From a virus, in IMG/VR virus record IMGVR_UViG_3300036852_000653, positions 1-46,142 of that record: a stretch of DNA of 46,142 nt; one strand, given 5' to 3'. The notes beneath the pieces were generated by a model. The model worked only from the letters and a program-made list of their open reading frames with translations, was not told where the DNA came from and ran no database searches. Position numbers and translations under genes: made by a program. Of the stretch, positions 9,501 to 18,047 are shown in pieces (within the stretch, counting starts at the first letter, position 1; each line of letters starts with the position of its first letter).

Positions 9501-10206
9501 CCTCCAGGGTCAGATCAACGACATCGCCGCTCAGATCCAGGCGGCGCCGGCCACCACTCGCAAGCCCATCGGCCCACCCGCCGAGTTCCTCACCGAGCAG
9601 CAGCTCCCGGGCGCCTTTCTCGACGGCGACGAGTGGGAGCCCGCTGGTCTCCCTCCCGCTGACAAGTCCCGCCTCCAGCAGATCATGATCCGCTCCGGTC
9701 TCCTCTCCGCCACCGACTACTCCCCCGCGGTGTGGGACACCCGTACGGCCAACGCTTTCTCCCATGTCTTGGCTCTGGCCAACGCCAAGGGGATGACCAA
9801 CTACGAGGACGCCCTCTCCGAGTTCGCCCGCAACGCCGACGTCTACGGACTGGCTCCCAAAGCGGCCCGGGCCCCCCTCGTCGTCCAGTACGAGAATCCC
9901 GAGGCGGTGCGCCAGGTCATGCGCAAGTCCTCCATGAGCCTTCTCGGTCGTCGCCTCTCCGACGACGAGGAGAACCGTATGATCTCCGCCTTCCAGGCTC
10001 AGAACACCGCTTCCCAGCAGGCGAAGTACGGTGCCGGGGCAGCCGGCGGGGCCTACACCGCCCCGCTCACCGCCGAGGAATACACCACCTCCCAACTCGA
10101 GGGCCGCAAGGAGGCCGGCGCCCAGCGCTACCTCGACGCCTTCGACGAGATCGCCCGCTCCGTGGGCGTGATGGCCCAGCGGCCCGAGCAGATCGGAGGC
10201 CGCTGA
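9463..10206 (+). CDS. Probable internal virion protein, 247 aa
   Basis: GTG start at 9463 with GGGAGGA just upstream; the gene overlaps the 1582-residue protein gene by 38 bases and shares one base (TGATG) with the next. The protein begins with a basic helix and has a compact segment SGLLSATDYSPAVWDTRTA followed by a helix at about residues 65-110, a type I associate with virion-internal proteins of uncultured actinophages (from memory). The C-terminus has a RRLSDDEENRMISAFQ helix. No catalytic motif is seen. Part of the 4752-12939 block of probable inner-core proteins. Confidence 0.7.
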   Translation: MAEKKPKPSPLADLQGQINDIAAQIQAAPATTRKPIGPPAEFLTEQQLPGAFLDGDEWEPAGLPPADKSRLQQIMIRSGLLSATDYSPAVWDTRTANAFSHVLALANAKGMTNYEDALSEFARNADVYGLAPKAARAPLVVQYENPEAVRQVMRKSSMSLLGRRLSDDEENRMISAFQAQNTASQQAKYGAGAAGGAYTAPLTAEEYTTSQLEGRKEAGAQRYLDAFDEIARSVGVMAQRPEQIGGR

Positions 10207-11750
10207 TGGCCACCAACGTCACCAACCAGATGATCGTCGATGCCCTGCGGCTCCTGGGCCATGGTCGCATCCCGGCAGGTCCGTTCGACACTACCGGAGC
10301 GCAGAACACCGGCTTCAGGCGCCGGCTGGCCGGCGAGTACGGCGTCGGCACCACGGAATTCGAGCAGGCCAAGGCGATGGCCAGCGTCTGGGCCGGAGAG
10401 CAGTTCAGTCCAGAGTCGAAGACGACCAGCGCGCTCTATCAGGCGTACCAGGCCTTGCGGAACCGTGGCTTGTCCCAGGAGCAACTCATCGCCGTCACCA
10501 ACCGGGCTCTCGAGATCCAGAGAACCCAGGCGGGGACCACTCTCGAGCCACTCTACGGCACCGAGTCCATCGGTCCGAAGGGTGAGGTCGGGTTCTCCGC
10601 CTTCTTCCAGGCGGCCAACGAGTTGGCTCCCGGCAATGTCGTCAGTGCCGCCACTCAGGCTCTCACCGGTGCCGGGTTCGTCTTGCCCACGACGGTTGCT
10701 CCCCAAGCAGGTCCACCTGCCGGCGCTCCCGGGGCTCGCCCCTTTGGTGGGCCTCGTATGCAGATTGCTGGCCCAGCTCCAGTGGCACCAGCGGCTGGGA
10801 GCAAGGCCCAGGCTGCTGCTGAGCCCACCATCGCCGCCCAGGTCGCAGCGGGCATCCAGGCCGGTCTGGGGGCCGCTCTGCCCAAGCCGGCCACCCCGGC
10901 CGAGATCAGGGCCGAGGTCAACGCCATGTATGGGTGGGCGGCCGGCCTGGCCGACATCCCCGAGATCGCCAAGATCCTCGACGACGCCGCCATGGGCGTC
11001 ATCTCCAAGGCCGAGGTCGGCAACCGCTTCAAGGCCACCCACTACTACAAGACCACCAACGAGGCGGGCCGCAACTGGAAGATCCTCGCCGCTTCCCCGG
11101 GTGACGCCGCCGTCGAGCGCCAGAAGCGTCTCGACGGCATCACCAAGCTGGTGGCCGGTATCGGCATCACCATGGACCCCGCCCGCCTGAACCAGCTCAC
11201 CGACCTCTCCCTCTCCTCCGGCTGGTCGGAGACCCAGATCAGCCAGTTCCTGGCCAACGAGATCCACTACGATCCCACCCGGGCCAAGACCGGCGTCCTC
11301 GGCTCCTTGAAGGAAGCCCAGCGCCAGTACCTCGTCCCCCTCTCCGACCAGGCCATGTCATCCTGGGCCTCCGCCATCGTGGCCGGGACCAAGACGCCGG
11401 AGGAGTTCGACCAGTACCTGCGCGACGCGGCCTCGAGCCTCTTCCCCGCTCTGGGCGAGGCCCTCAAGGACCCGGCCATGTCCACCCGCAAGTACCTCTC
11501 TCCCTACGGCGAGGTCATTGCCAAGACGTTAGGCGGCAACCCCGAGGACATCGACTGGCTCGAGCCCAAGTACCAGCGCTTCATCACCCAGGTGGACGAC
11601 AAGGGCGCCCGCAAGGTCATGCCCCTGGCCGATGTGCAGCGCACGCTGATGGTCGACCCGCTCTACGGCTACGACAAGACCACCCAGGGCCAGCAGGCCA
11701 AGTCCTCGGTCACGGCCGGCCTTCTCAAGACTTTCGGGTTTGCCACCTAG
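10206..11750 (+). CDS. Probable internal virion protein, 514 aa
   Basis: ATG 10206 overlaps the previous stop by one base. Residues 1-120 are helical; about 140-230 are Pro/Ala/Gly-rich and probably unstructured; 240-514 form a mainly helical domain with a FKATHYYKTTNEAGRNW signature and several polar helices. No enzymatic motif is recognised. Codon bias is weaker over the first 600 bases than in the C-terminal half, suggesting a mosaic origin. The context (four large proteins between portal and scaffold) supports an inner-core or ejection role. Confidence 0.7.
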   Translation: MATNVTNQMIVDALRLLGHGRIPAGPFDTTGAQNTGFRRRLAGEYGVGTTEFEQAKAMASVWAGEQFSPESKTTSALYQAYQALRNRGLSQEQLIAVTNRALEIQRTQAGTTLEPLYGTESIGPKGEVGFSAFFQAANELAPGNVVSAATQALTGAGFVLPTTVAPQAGPPAGAPGARPFGGPRMQIAGPAPVAPAAGSKAQAAAEPTIAAQVAAGIQAGLGAALPKPATPAEIRAEVNAMYGWAAGLADIPEIAKILDDAAMGVISKAEVGNRFKATHYYKTTNEAGRNWKILAASPGDAAVERQKRLDGITKLVAGIGITMDPARLNQLTDLSLSSGWSETQISQFLANEIHYDPTRAKTGVLGSLKEAQRQYLVPLSDQAMSSWASAIVAGTKTPEEFDQYLRDAASSLFPALGEALKDPAMSTRKYLSPYGEVIAKTLGGNPEDIDWLEPKYQRFITQVDDKGARKVMPLADVQRTLMVDPLYGYDKTTQGQQAKSSVTAGLLKTFGFAT

Positions 11751-11760
11751 AGGAGACACC

Positions 11761-12939
11761 ATGGCCGTCGATGTCGCCGCACTGAAAGCTGCTCATCCGG
11801 AGTGGAACATCGTCGATGCCGTCGAGGCTGACGGCGGCGGTGTGTGGGCGCTAGGGGCCGACGGCGGTGTCTTCGCCCTCGGCGGCGCTCCCTTCCTCGG
11901 CTCCTACGCCGGCGAGTCGGCCCAGGTCCGCAACGATCCCACCCGGCGCTTCACCCTCATCCAGCGCGACCCGGTCACCGGGGGCTACAAGCTCCTGACC
12001 GACCGGCCCTGGGAGTCCTACAACTACGGGGCCCCCGCTGGCCCCGCCGCTGGTGCCCCCGGTGGCGACAAGCCCGGACCCGCCGATCCCGGTGCCCCCG
12101 CTCCCGGCCCCGACTCCGACGAGTCCCGGGTCAACGCCATGATGACGAGCCTCGGGCTCGGCGAGCTCGGCGCCAAGGCCTACGCCTACTGGAAGTCCCT
12201 CGGTGGCTCGGCCTCCATGGAGGACCTCAACATCTGGCTCCAGGGCCAGCCCGAGTACGAGACCCGCTTCCCGGGCATGAAGTACCTGGCCGACCAGGGC
12301 CTGGCCTGGACCCCGGCCCAGTACATCACCTACGAGCGGGCCATCCGTCAGAATCTCGTTGGCCTTCCCGACAGCTTCTTCGACTCCCACGACGACTTCG
12401 GCGAGTTCATAAAGAAGGGCTGGTCCCCCGACGAGATCGGCCAGGCCGTGACCCAGGCTCGGGACGCCGTGCTCACCATGCCTCCCGAGACCAGGGCCGC
12501 TCTCTCCCGCTGGGAGAACCAGAACGGCACCATCCTCACCGACGGCGAGCTCGCCGCCCTGTGGATCGACCCCGACGTCGCCCTGCCCATCGTCGAGGCC
12601 CGGGCCAAGGCGGCGGCCACCGCTGGCGCTGCCACCCGCGTCGGCTTCACCTCCACCTTCGGGGACGAGCTCACCGAGGCCGAGGCCACCCGCCTGACCC
12701 AGGCCGGCGCTGGAGCCGAGGCCCTGGCCGGGGTCACCCGCCTCGCCCCCCTCTTCTCCGAGACCGCCGAGGAGACCACCGACTTCGGCCGGGCCGAAGC
12801 CCTGGGCGCCGCCGCGGGCGAAGGCCCGGCCGAGGAAGCCCTCCGTCGCCGTCGGGCCTCCCGGGTCGCCCGCTTCGAGGGCGGCGGAGGTGCAGCTGGT
12901 GTCGGCGGGCCCCGTTCTGGACTCGGTACCGCTCAATAG
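11761..12939 (+). CDS. Virion protein with N-terminal DGGV-type repeat domain
   Basis: A 392-residue protein; ATG 11761 is preceded by AGAGGAGA. Residues 15-85 contain GGGVWALGADGGVFALGG and PFLGSYAG followed by a GGYKLLTD strand, matching the DGGVFAFGDAPFYGS-type repeat common in secreted actinobacterial proteins (family knowledge). The same domain ends the lysin at 25181-25849. After a Pro/Gly linker (90-125) comes a helical domain and a basic C-terminus (RRRRASR). The role may be cell-surface or internal-core contact; no catalytic residues seen. Last gene of the block before a 130-base gap. Confidence 0.7.
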   Translation: MAVDVAALKAAHPEWNIVDAVEADGGGVWALGADGGVFALGGAPFLGSYAGESAQVRNDPTRRFTLIQRDPVTGGYKLLTDRPWESYNYGAPAGPAAGAPGGDKPGPADPGAPAPGPDSDESRVNAMMTSLGLGELGAKAYAYWKSLGGSASMEDLNIWLQGQPEYETRFPGMKYLADQGLAWTPAQYITYERAIRQNLVGLPDSFFDSHDDFGEFIKKGWSPDEIGQAVTQARDAVLTMPPETRAALSRWENQNGTILTDGELAALWIDPDVALPIVEARAKAAATAGAATRVGFTSTFGDELTEAEATRLTQAGAGAEALAGVTRLAPLFSETAEETTDFGRAEALGAAAGEGPAEEALRRRRASRVARFEGGGGAAGVGGPRSGLGTAQ

Positions 12940-13069
12940 GTACCATCACGCTGTCAGCTTTCCGGGCGTGTGCCCATCGGGCCGCCTGATCGCAGGCTGA
13001 CTCCTCCACCTCTCACCCACCCGGAGAGGCGCGTTTTGGACAGGGTGCGTAGCTCCAGAAAGGAACCCA
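12940..13069 (+). promoter_or_regulatory. Gap before scaffold gene with two small hairpins
   Basis: This 130-base gap holds two short perfect hairpins, GGGC-GTGT-GCCC at 12964-12975 and GCCTG-ATCG-CAGGC at 12984-12997, neither followed by a T-run, and the scaffold ribosome-binding site AGAAAGGA just before 13070. It may be a processing or attenuation point raising scaffold and capsid expression; no convincing promoter was found. Confidence 0.3.
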
Positions 13070-13552
13070 ATGGCTGACGACGATCAGAACCAGGACGACC
13101 AGGACGACGGCACTGACTTGGTGCCCCGGTCCCACATCCGCCAGCTCGAAGCCCAGGCCAAGGAGGCCAAGGATCTGAAGGAGCGCCTCACCTCCATGGA
13201 GCGCGAGAACGCCTTCGCCAAGGCCATCGGCACAGGAACGGGTGAGCCCTGGTTCGAGTACTTCCAGGCTGGCTACAAGGGGGAGCTCACCACCGAGGCC
13301 ATCCGCCAGGCCGTCACCGACGCCGGCTTCGCCAAGGCTCCGGCCGAGACCATTCCCCCTCCTTCCGCCGACAATCCTGCCGACCTGGCTGCTCACCAGC
13401 GCCTGGCCCAGGCACAGGCGGGGGCCGCACCTCCGCCGCCCTTCGATCCCGCCGCCGAGATCGCCAAGGCCACTTCCCAGGAAGAGGTCCTGGCCATCAT
13501 CGCCCGCTGCGACCCCGACAAGTACGGGGTCACCGGTCCCATCGTCACGTAA
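13070..13552 (+). CDS. Scaffold-like protein
   Basis: A 160-residue, very acidic protein (MADDDQNQDDQDDGTD...), with a coiled-coil stretch at about residues 20-50 (QLEAQAKEAKDLKERL), a FEYFQAGYKGELTTEAIRQ segment and a Pro/Ala-rich C-terminus. This arrangement and the position immediately upstream of the major capsid gene are typical of phage scaffolds, which guide capsid assembly and then leave the head. RBS AGAAAGGA, ATG start. Followed by a 49-base gap. Confidence 0.8.
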   Translation: MADDDQNQDDQDDGTDLVPRSHIRQLEAQAKEAKDLKERLTSMERENAFAKAIGTGTGEPWFEYFQAGYKGELTTEAIRQAVTDAGFAKAPAETIPPPSADNPADLAAHQRLAQAQAGAAPPPPFDPAAEIAKATSQEEVLAIIARCDPDKYGVTGPIVT

Positions 13553-13601
13553 CCAGGGGGCGGTCATGTTGCCCGTCCCACCCACCTTTGGAGGTGAGTA
13601 A

Positions 13602-14555
13602 GTGGCTGACAGCATGACCACCACTGGCTCAGTAGGTCTGGACCAGTCCGCGTATGACAAGCTCGCCTACTTTGCATTAAGACCAGAGCTTCACTACGAC
13701 GTCATCGCCGACGTGCAGCCGACTCGTCAGTCGATGCCCGGCTCGGCCGTCATCTTCACTCAGATCACCGACCTGACGGTAGTCACCGCCGCCATCTCGG
13801 AGTCGGTGGACATCGACGCCGTGGCCATGGCCGACTCCAATGTCACCGTCACCCTGCTGGAGTACGGCAACTCGGTCAATACCACCAAGAAGCTGCGCGC
13901 CACCTCCTACATCGAGGTCAACCCGGTGGTGGCCAACATCATCGGCTTCAACGCCGGGCGCTCCATCGACAGCGTGGCCGAGATCACCGTGCGAGCCGGT
14001 TCCAACGTCCGCTACGCCGGCGACGCCACCGCCCGCAACACCGTCGAGCCCGTCGATACCCTGCTGGCCCGCAACGTCCGCCGGGCCCGGGCCGAGCTGG
14101 TCGGGGCCAACGTGGCCCCCAACCGGGGCAACCTCTACACCGCCTACATCCACCCCGACGTGGCCTACGACTTCACCGGCGAGACCGGCGAGGCCGGCTG
14201 GCGGGCACCGCACGTCTACTCCTCCCCCGAGAACATCTGGACGTCAGAGATCGGGGCCTTCGGCGGCTTCGCTTTCATCGAGACACCGCGTGCTCCTGTC
14301 TTCGCCGACGCCGGTTCGTCCACCACCCTCACCGATGTCTACGCCACGCTCTTCACCGGCCAGCAGGCCATCGCCAAGGCCTACTCGGACGTCGAGGGAC
14401 TGGGTGCCACGCCGCGCGTCATCATGAGCCCCATCGTCGACAAGCTTAAGAGGTTCGTTCCAATTTCTTGGTACCACCTCGTGGGCTATGCCCGCTTCCG
14501 TGAAGCCAGTCTCCGCCGGGTGGAGAGCGCTTCCACCATTGGGACGAACGCCTGA
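13602..14555 (+). CDS. Major capsid protein, N4-gp56 type
   Basis: A 317-residue protein recognised as the N4-gp56 family of HK97-fold capsid proteins: TTGSVGLDQSAYDKLAYFALRP at the start, EYGNSVNTTKKL and NTVEPVDTLLARNVRRAR in the body, IHPDVAYDF and a C-terminal KRFVPISWYHLVGYARFRE. It forms the icosahedral shell. The GTG at 13602 has GGAGGTG at optimal spacing; an internal ATG at 13614 lacks its own site. It sits right after the scaffold gene. Codon bias is among the strongest in the window, as expected for an abundant protein. Confidence 0.92.
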   Translation: MADSMTTTGSVGLDQSAYDKLAYFALRPELHYDVIADVQPTRQSMPGSAVIFTQITDLTVVTAAISESVDIDAVAMADSNVTVTLLEYGNSVNTTKKLRATSYIEVNPVVANIIGFNAGRSIDSVAEITVRAGSNVRYAGDATARNTVEPVDTLLARNVRRARAELVGANVAPNRGNLYTAYIHPDVAYDFTGETGEAGWRAPHVYSSPENIWTSEIGAFGGFAFIETPRAPVFADAGSSTTLTDVYATLFTGQQAIAKAYSDVEGLGATPRVIMSPIVDKLKRFVPISWYHLVGYARFREASLRRVESASTIGTNA

Positions 14556-14605
14556 TCCTGATGGCTGATCAGATGACGACCACCAAGACCTTTGGAGGAG
14601 GCTCC

Positions 14606-14920
14606 ATGCCCGACGACACCGCCGTATCCGAAGCGGTCGACGTCCTGCGCCAGGCCATGCTCGACCGGGGCGACGACCCCGGCACGGTCGAGGCTCAGCT
14701 GTCGGCCGTCAAGCCCAAGGAGGTCAATCTCGTCGGCAACATCGCCGACATGATGCGCTCGCCCGGTCCCGGTCCCGAAGAGGCGCCGGCCGGCGACGGT
14801 GAGGAAGGTGGCTACGAGACCTGGACCAAGGCTGAGCTGCAGGCGGAGCTCGACGCTCAGGGCGTCGAGTACAACTCCGGCGATACCAAAGCCGATCTCA
14901 TTGCCAAGTTCGAGGGGTGA
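14606..14920 (+). CDS. Small head protein with C-terminal HeH/LEM-like helix pair
   Basis: The 104-residue protein starts at ATG 14606 behind GGAGGAGG; the frame is open to 14561, whose first codons resemble the capsid gene start but have no RBS. The C-terminal 35 residues (ETWTKAELQAELDAQGVEY...TKADLIAKFEG) match the small helix-extended-helix fold often found at the ends of phage head or head-fibre proteins. The position behind the capsid gene suggests a decoration or head-completion role. Confidence 0.7.
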   Translation: MPDDTAVSEAVDVLRQAMLDRGDDPGTVEAQLSAVKPKEVNLVGNIADMMRSPGPGPEEAPAGDGEEGGYETWTKAELQAELDAQGVEYNSGDTKADLIAKFEG

Positions 14921-14923
14921 GCC

Positions 14924-15031
14924 GTGGCCCAAATCTGCTCTCACTGCGGCAGTGCCGAGACCCAGACCATGACCGACGGCTACGCCTGCCTGATCTGCGG
15001 GGAGACGACCAAGTACAAGGACGCCGACTAG
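14924..15031 (+). CDS. Tiny zinc-ribbon protein (35 aa)
   Basis: GTG 14924, with GAGGGG upstream inside the preceding gene's end, gives a 35-residue protein MAQICSHCGSAETQT... ACLICGE with two CxxC pairs, a minimal zinc ribbon. It ends at 15031, exactly against the next gene. Such tiny zinc ribbons occur near capsid genes in actinophages (from memory). Function unknown. Confidence 0.7.
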   Translation: MAQICSHCGSAETQTMTDGYACLICGETTKYKDAD

Positions 15032-15505
15032 TTGCGGGTGCGCGCCGATGCCCGCGCCCTCCCGCTGGCCCCGTCCTGTGTGGACGTGGTCATCAGCAAC
15101 CCGCCTTATCCCGGCAGTAGCCCTTGGGGCGGAAACTGGTGGGCGGTCCTCGGGGCGGCGGTGAGCGAATGCCAGCGGGTGCTGCGGGCACGGGGCCGGG
15201 GCTGGTTCCTGGTCCGCAACCCCCAGGGTGCCGAGCAGTGGCTCACCTTCGACAAGGAGACCTGCTGCTGGGCGCATGCCGGCGCGGCGGAGCTTCCCAA
15301 AATGGCGGGGCCCGGCATCACCTGGGGGACGGTCCCCGAAGCCGATGTGGTCCCTCTGATCCTGGGCCACAGTCCGCCCGACGGTGTCGTGCTCGACCCG
15401 TTCGCCGGCCGAGGTGGCATCCCCAAGCTGGTCGCCCGCCTGGGGCGTGTCCCGGTGGGCATGGACATCGACGCCGACCAGCTCACGAGAGGAGGTCGCT
15501 ACTGA
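15032..15505 (+). CDS. Short DNA adenine/cytosine-N4 methyltransferase-like protein
   Basis: A 157-residue protein starting with TTG 15032 (an alternative GTG lies at 15038). It has the catalytic motif SNPPYPG at residues 22-28 first and the SAM-binding motif LDPFAGRGG at 121-129 last, the permuted order of beta-class amino-methyltransferases. NPPY suits N6-adenine or N4-cytosine methylation. It lacks an obvious target-recognition domain and is about half the usual length, so activity is uncertain. It lies unusually among head genes and overlaps the next gene by one base. Confidence 0.75.
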   Translation: MRVRADARALPLAPSCVDVVISNPPYPGSSPWGGNWWAVLGAAVSECQRVLRARGRGWFLVRNPQGAEQWLTFDKETCCWAHAGAAELPKMAGPGITWGTVPEADVVPLILGHSPPDGVVLDPFAGRGGIPKLVARLGRVPVGMDIDADQLTRGGRY

Positions 15506-15621
15506 TGCCCTATCGCAGCGCCAAGCAGCGGGCCTACCTGCATGCCAAGGAGCCGGCGCTGGCCAAGAGATGGGACAAGAAGTACGGCGGGAAGGTGGTG
15601 AAGAAGAAAGGAAAGAAGTGA
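15505..15621 (+). CDS. Small basic phage protein (38 aa)
   Basis: MPYRSAKQRAYLHAKEPALAK... with a lysine-rich tail (KKKGKK). ATG 15505 sits in a TGATG overlap with the methyltransferase stop, behind GAGAGGAGG. MPYRS-AQRAYLHA-type mini-proteins are widespread near phage head genes; function unknown, possibly DNA or virion binding given 12 lysines in 38 residues. Confidence 0.75.
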   Translation: MPYRSAKQRAYLHAKEPALAKRWDKKYGGKVVKKKGKK

Positions 15622-15821
15622 TGGCCGAGCTCAGTGGCAAGAAGCGCAAGGCATTGAAGACACAGTCCTTCGCCATTCCCGGCGAGCGCAAGTACCCGAT
15701 CCATGATGCGGCCCACGCTCGTAACGCCCTGGCCCGGGTCGCCCAGCACGGCACGCCGGCCGAGAAGGCCAGGGTGCGGGCGGCGGTCAAGCGCCGTTAC
15801 CCCAACATCGGAGGCAAGTAG
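15621..15821 (+). CDS. Small DUF6582-like protein (66 aa)
   Basis: The segment FAIPGERKYPIHDAAHARNALARV...GTPAEKARVRAAVKRRYPNIG matches a domain often seen in phage and prophage proteins (DUF6582-like, from memory). ATG 15621 overlaps the previous stop (TGATG), with GAAAGGAAAG as RBS. No function is known; it is basic and helical. Confidence 0.75.
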   Translation: MAELSGKKRKALKTQSFAIPGERKYPIHDAAHARNALARVAQHGTPAEKARVRAAVKRRYPNIGGK

Positions 15822-15998
15822 ATGGCTGACGCTGACAAGACCACCGCCACCGACGAGGTCACTCCGCTCGAGGATGCCTTTGCTACCCCCTGCACCATCG
15901 CCTCCAAGAACGCCTATGGGGGTTGGAACAAGTCCACGCTGCCCCAGGGGGCGGCCAAGGGCACGGGTCCGTCCAAGAACATCGGCGGCAATCGCTAG
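15822..15998 (+). CDS. Small protein, unknown (58 aa)
   Basis: ATG 15822 one base after the preceding TAG. The product MADADKTTATDEVTPLEDAF... ends in a Gly/Lys-rich tail (GTGPSKNIGGNR). No motif. It keeps the GC-biased codon pattern and continuous spacing of its neighbours, which supports it as a gene. Confidence 0.6.
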   Translation: MADADKTTATDEVTPLEDAFATPCTIASKNAYGGWNKSTLPQGAAKGTGPSKNIGGNR

Positions 15999-16001
15999 GC
16001 C

Positions 16002-18047
16002 ATGGCCCAGGAGGAGCTGACCGCGGCGCTGAACCGGTTGGCCGGAGTGTCGAAGGCCGACGGTTACCTCGGCCCCGCCGGGGCGGCCAACCTGTGGGCC
16101 GGCACCACCAACCTGGAACTGGTCGGCGCCCTCAACGCCCGCTTCGGCCGCCCCGTCGATGGCACTTGCCTGGAGCTGAACGGCATCCTCCAGGCGCTGG
16201 GCATCGCCACCCGTGATCCCGGTGAGGCCCTGGCCCTGACCGAGAACGTCCTCCGACTACCGGGCGTGTCCGGTAACTACGTCTCCACCCCCGACAACTC
16301 AGCTATCAGCATCACCGGTGACATCGACATCCGAGCCAAGGTGGCGATGGATCGGTGGACCCCGGCCTCGGCGCAGGTGGTCCTCGGCAAGCGAGGCGAT
16401 GCTGGACAGCGTGGTTGGTACATGTACGTCCAGGCCAGCGGCTTACTCGGCGCCGGTATCTCCAACGACGGAACGGTCGAGCGGTTCCTGAACTCCGGTT
16501 CGGCGACTGACTTCGCCGATGGCGCAGTTGGTTGGATCCGCTTTACCCGTGTGTCGGCCACCGGGGTCTACGTCTTCTACAAGTCCACTGACGGAGTCAA
16601 CTGGACGAGCTTGACCGGAGGGACCGACACTACCGGCGACCTCTTCGACAACACCGAGACGCTCAAGATCGGAGCCAGAGATAGCGGCAGCGAGCCCATG
16701 CTGGGTCACGTCTACTACGCCGAGGTCCGCTCCGGTATCGACGGTAACGTCGTCGCCAACTTCGACGTGACCAAGATCCCGGTGCGGGGTTTCGCCTCTC
16801 CCACCACCACACCTGTCCTGCCTCGTAACCTGCTGACGGCCAACCAAGCTGATGTGGAGACCGACACCACCGGGTTCGGTGCAACCGGTGGTAGCACGCT
16901 GGCCCAGACTGCGGTTGCCTTCAACACCGGTGCCGCTTCCCTGGAGATGACCACCGGGGCAGGGGCCAACCCGGCCACCTTCCTCGGAAGAGCCGGTGGG
17001 GTAGGTGGTAGCGGCGGGACTTTTGCCGTCACGCCGGGCAAGACGTACACCTTCATCGGTTACGCCAGATCACTCCTGGCAACGAACTCCCTCCAGATCA
17101 AGATCGCTTGGTACACCTCGGCCAATGCCTTCATCAGCCAGGCAGCGGCCAGCTTCAACTTGTCATCCACCTGGACGTTGCGAACTGTCTCTGGTGTTGC
17201 TCCCGCCACAGCTGCCTGGGGTGTTCCCTACTGGACGTTCGCCGGGACGCCGGGAACAGGTGTCGTGGCGAACTTCGACACCATGGCCTTCTACGAAGGC
17301 ACGGTCGCTTACTGGACCCCGCCCACCACCTGGACTATCAACGGCACTGCTTGGTGGTGGGGCACATACACCGGGACCCAGCGCTACACCAACGCCCTGC
17401 GCCTACCGAACACGGCTGGCAACTACGCCTCGACGCCAGACTCGGCTGCGTTGTCGATCACCGGCGACATCGATATCCGGGCGAAGGTAGCGCTGAATGA
17501 CTGGACCCCTTCTGCTCGCCAGATGCTCGTTACCAAGTACAACACCACTGGTAACCAGCGTGCTTACGCCTTCTCGCTAACGGCGACAGGCAGACTGGAG
17601 ATCGCCTGGTCGACAGACGGGACCGCCTTCTCCACCAAGGAGTCCACCGTCGCCCCTACGGTGGCCGATGGCGGGACGTTGTGGATCAGGGTCACCCTCG
17701 ACGTGGACAACGGTCTCGTAGGCCACGACGTCAAGTTCTATACGTCGAGTGACGGGGTGACCTGGACGCAACTCGGGACCACGGTCACCACGGCGCTGAC
17801 AACATCGATCTTCGACTCCACCGCTGCCGCAGTCATCAGTGGGCGCAACGACGGATCGGCCGAGAACATCAGTGGCCGTGTCTACTACGCCGAGATCCGC
17901 AACGGGATAGCAGGCACGGTGGTCGGGGTGTTCGATCCCCAGGCCGTCCGGGTCACCGACACCCGTTCTCCTACCACCGTTCCGTCTCGCACGGGGGAGA
18001 CGTGGACCTTGAACGGCACTGGCTGGGACTGGCAGGTGGAGGGCTGA
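16002..18047 (+). CDS. LamG/CBM-containing adhesin or tail-fibre protein
   Basis: A 681-residue protein. Residues 1-75 form a conserved-looking virion-attachment segment (AANLWAGTTNLELVGALNARFG). Two concanavalin-A/LamG-like jelly rolls follow, at about 80-265 and 465-665, each starting with LRLP--GNY-STPD and containing SITGDIDIRAKVA and VYYAE[VI]R-GI-G; between them lies a CBM4/9-like beta domain (about 275-440). It probably binds host glycans. The two LamG units arose by internal duplication. Start ATG 16002 has a weak RBS. TGATG overlap with the next gene. Confidence 0.75.
   Translation: MAQEELTAALNRLAGVSKADGYLGPAGAANLWAGTTNLELVGALNARFGRPVDGTCLELNGILQALGIATRDPGEALALTENVLRLPGVSGNYVSTPDNSAISITGDIDIRAKVAMDRWTPASAQVVLGKRGDAGQRGWYMYVQASGLLGAGISNDGTVERFLNSGSATDFADGAVGWIRFTRVSATGVYVFYKSTDGVNWTSLTGGTDTTGDLFDNTETLKIGARDSGSEPMLGHVYYAEVRSGIDGNVVANFDVTKIPVRGFASPTTTPVLPRNLLTANQADVETDTTGFGATGGSTLAQTAVAFNTGAASLEMTTGAGANPATFLGRAGGVGGSGGTFAVTPGKTYTFIGYARSLLATNSLQIKIAWYTSANAFISQAAASFNLSSTWTLRTVSGVAPATAAWGVPYWTFAGTPGTGVVANFDTMAFYEGTVAYWTPPTTWTINGTAWWWGTYTGTQRYTNALRLPNTAGNYASTPDSAALSITGDIDIRAKVALNDWTPSARQMLVTKYNTTGNQRAYAFSLTATGRLEIAWSTDGTAFSTKESTVAPTVADGGTLWIRVTLDVDNGLVGHDVKFYTSSDGVTWTQLGTTVTTALTTSIFDSTAAAVISGRNDGSAENISGRVYYAEIRNGIAGTVVGVFDPQAVRVTDTRSPTTVPSRTGETWTLNGTGWDWQVEG

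Noticed and set aside
12940-13069. Promoter upstream of the scaffold gene (TTGGAC at about 13036)
   Set aside because: No -10 hexamer at a suitable distance; the sequence 17 bases downstream is the ribosome-binding site.
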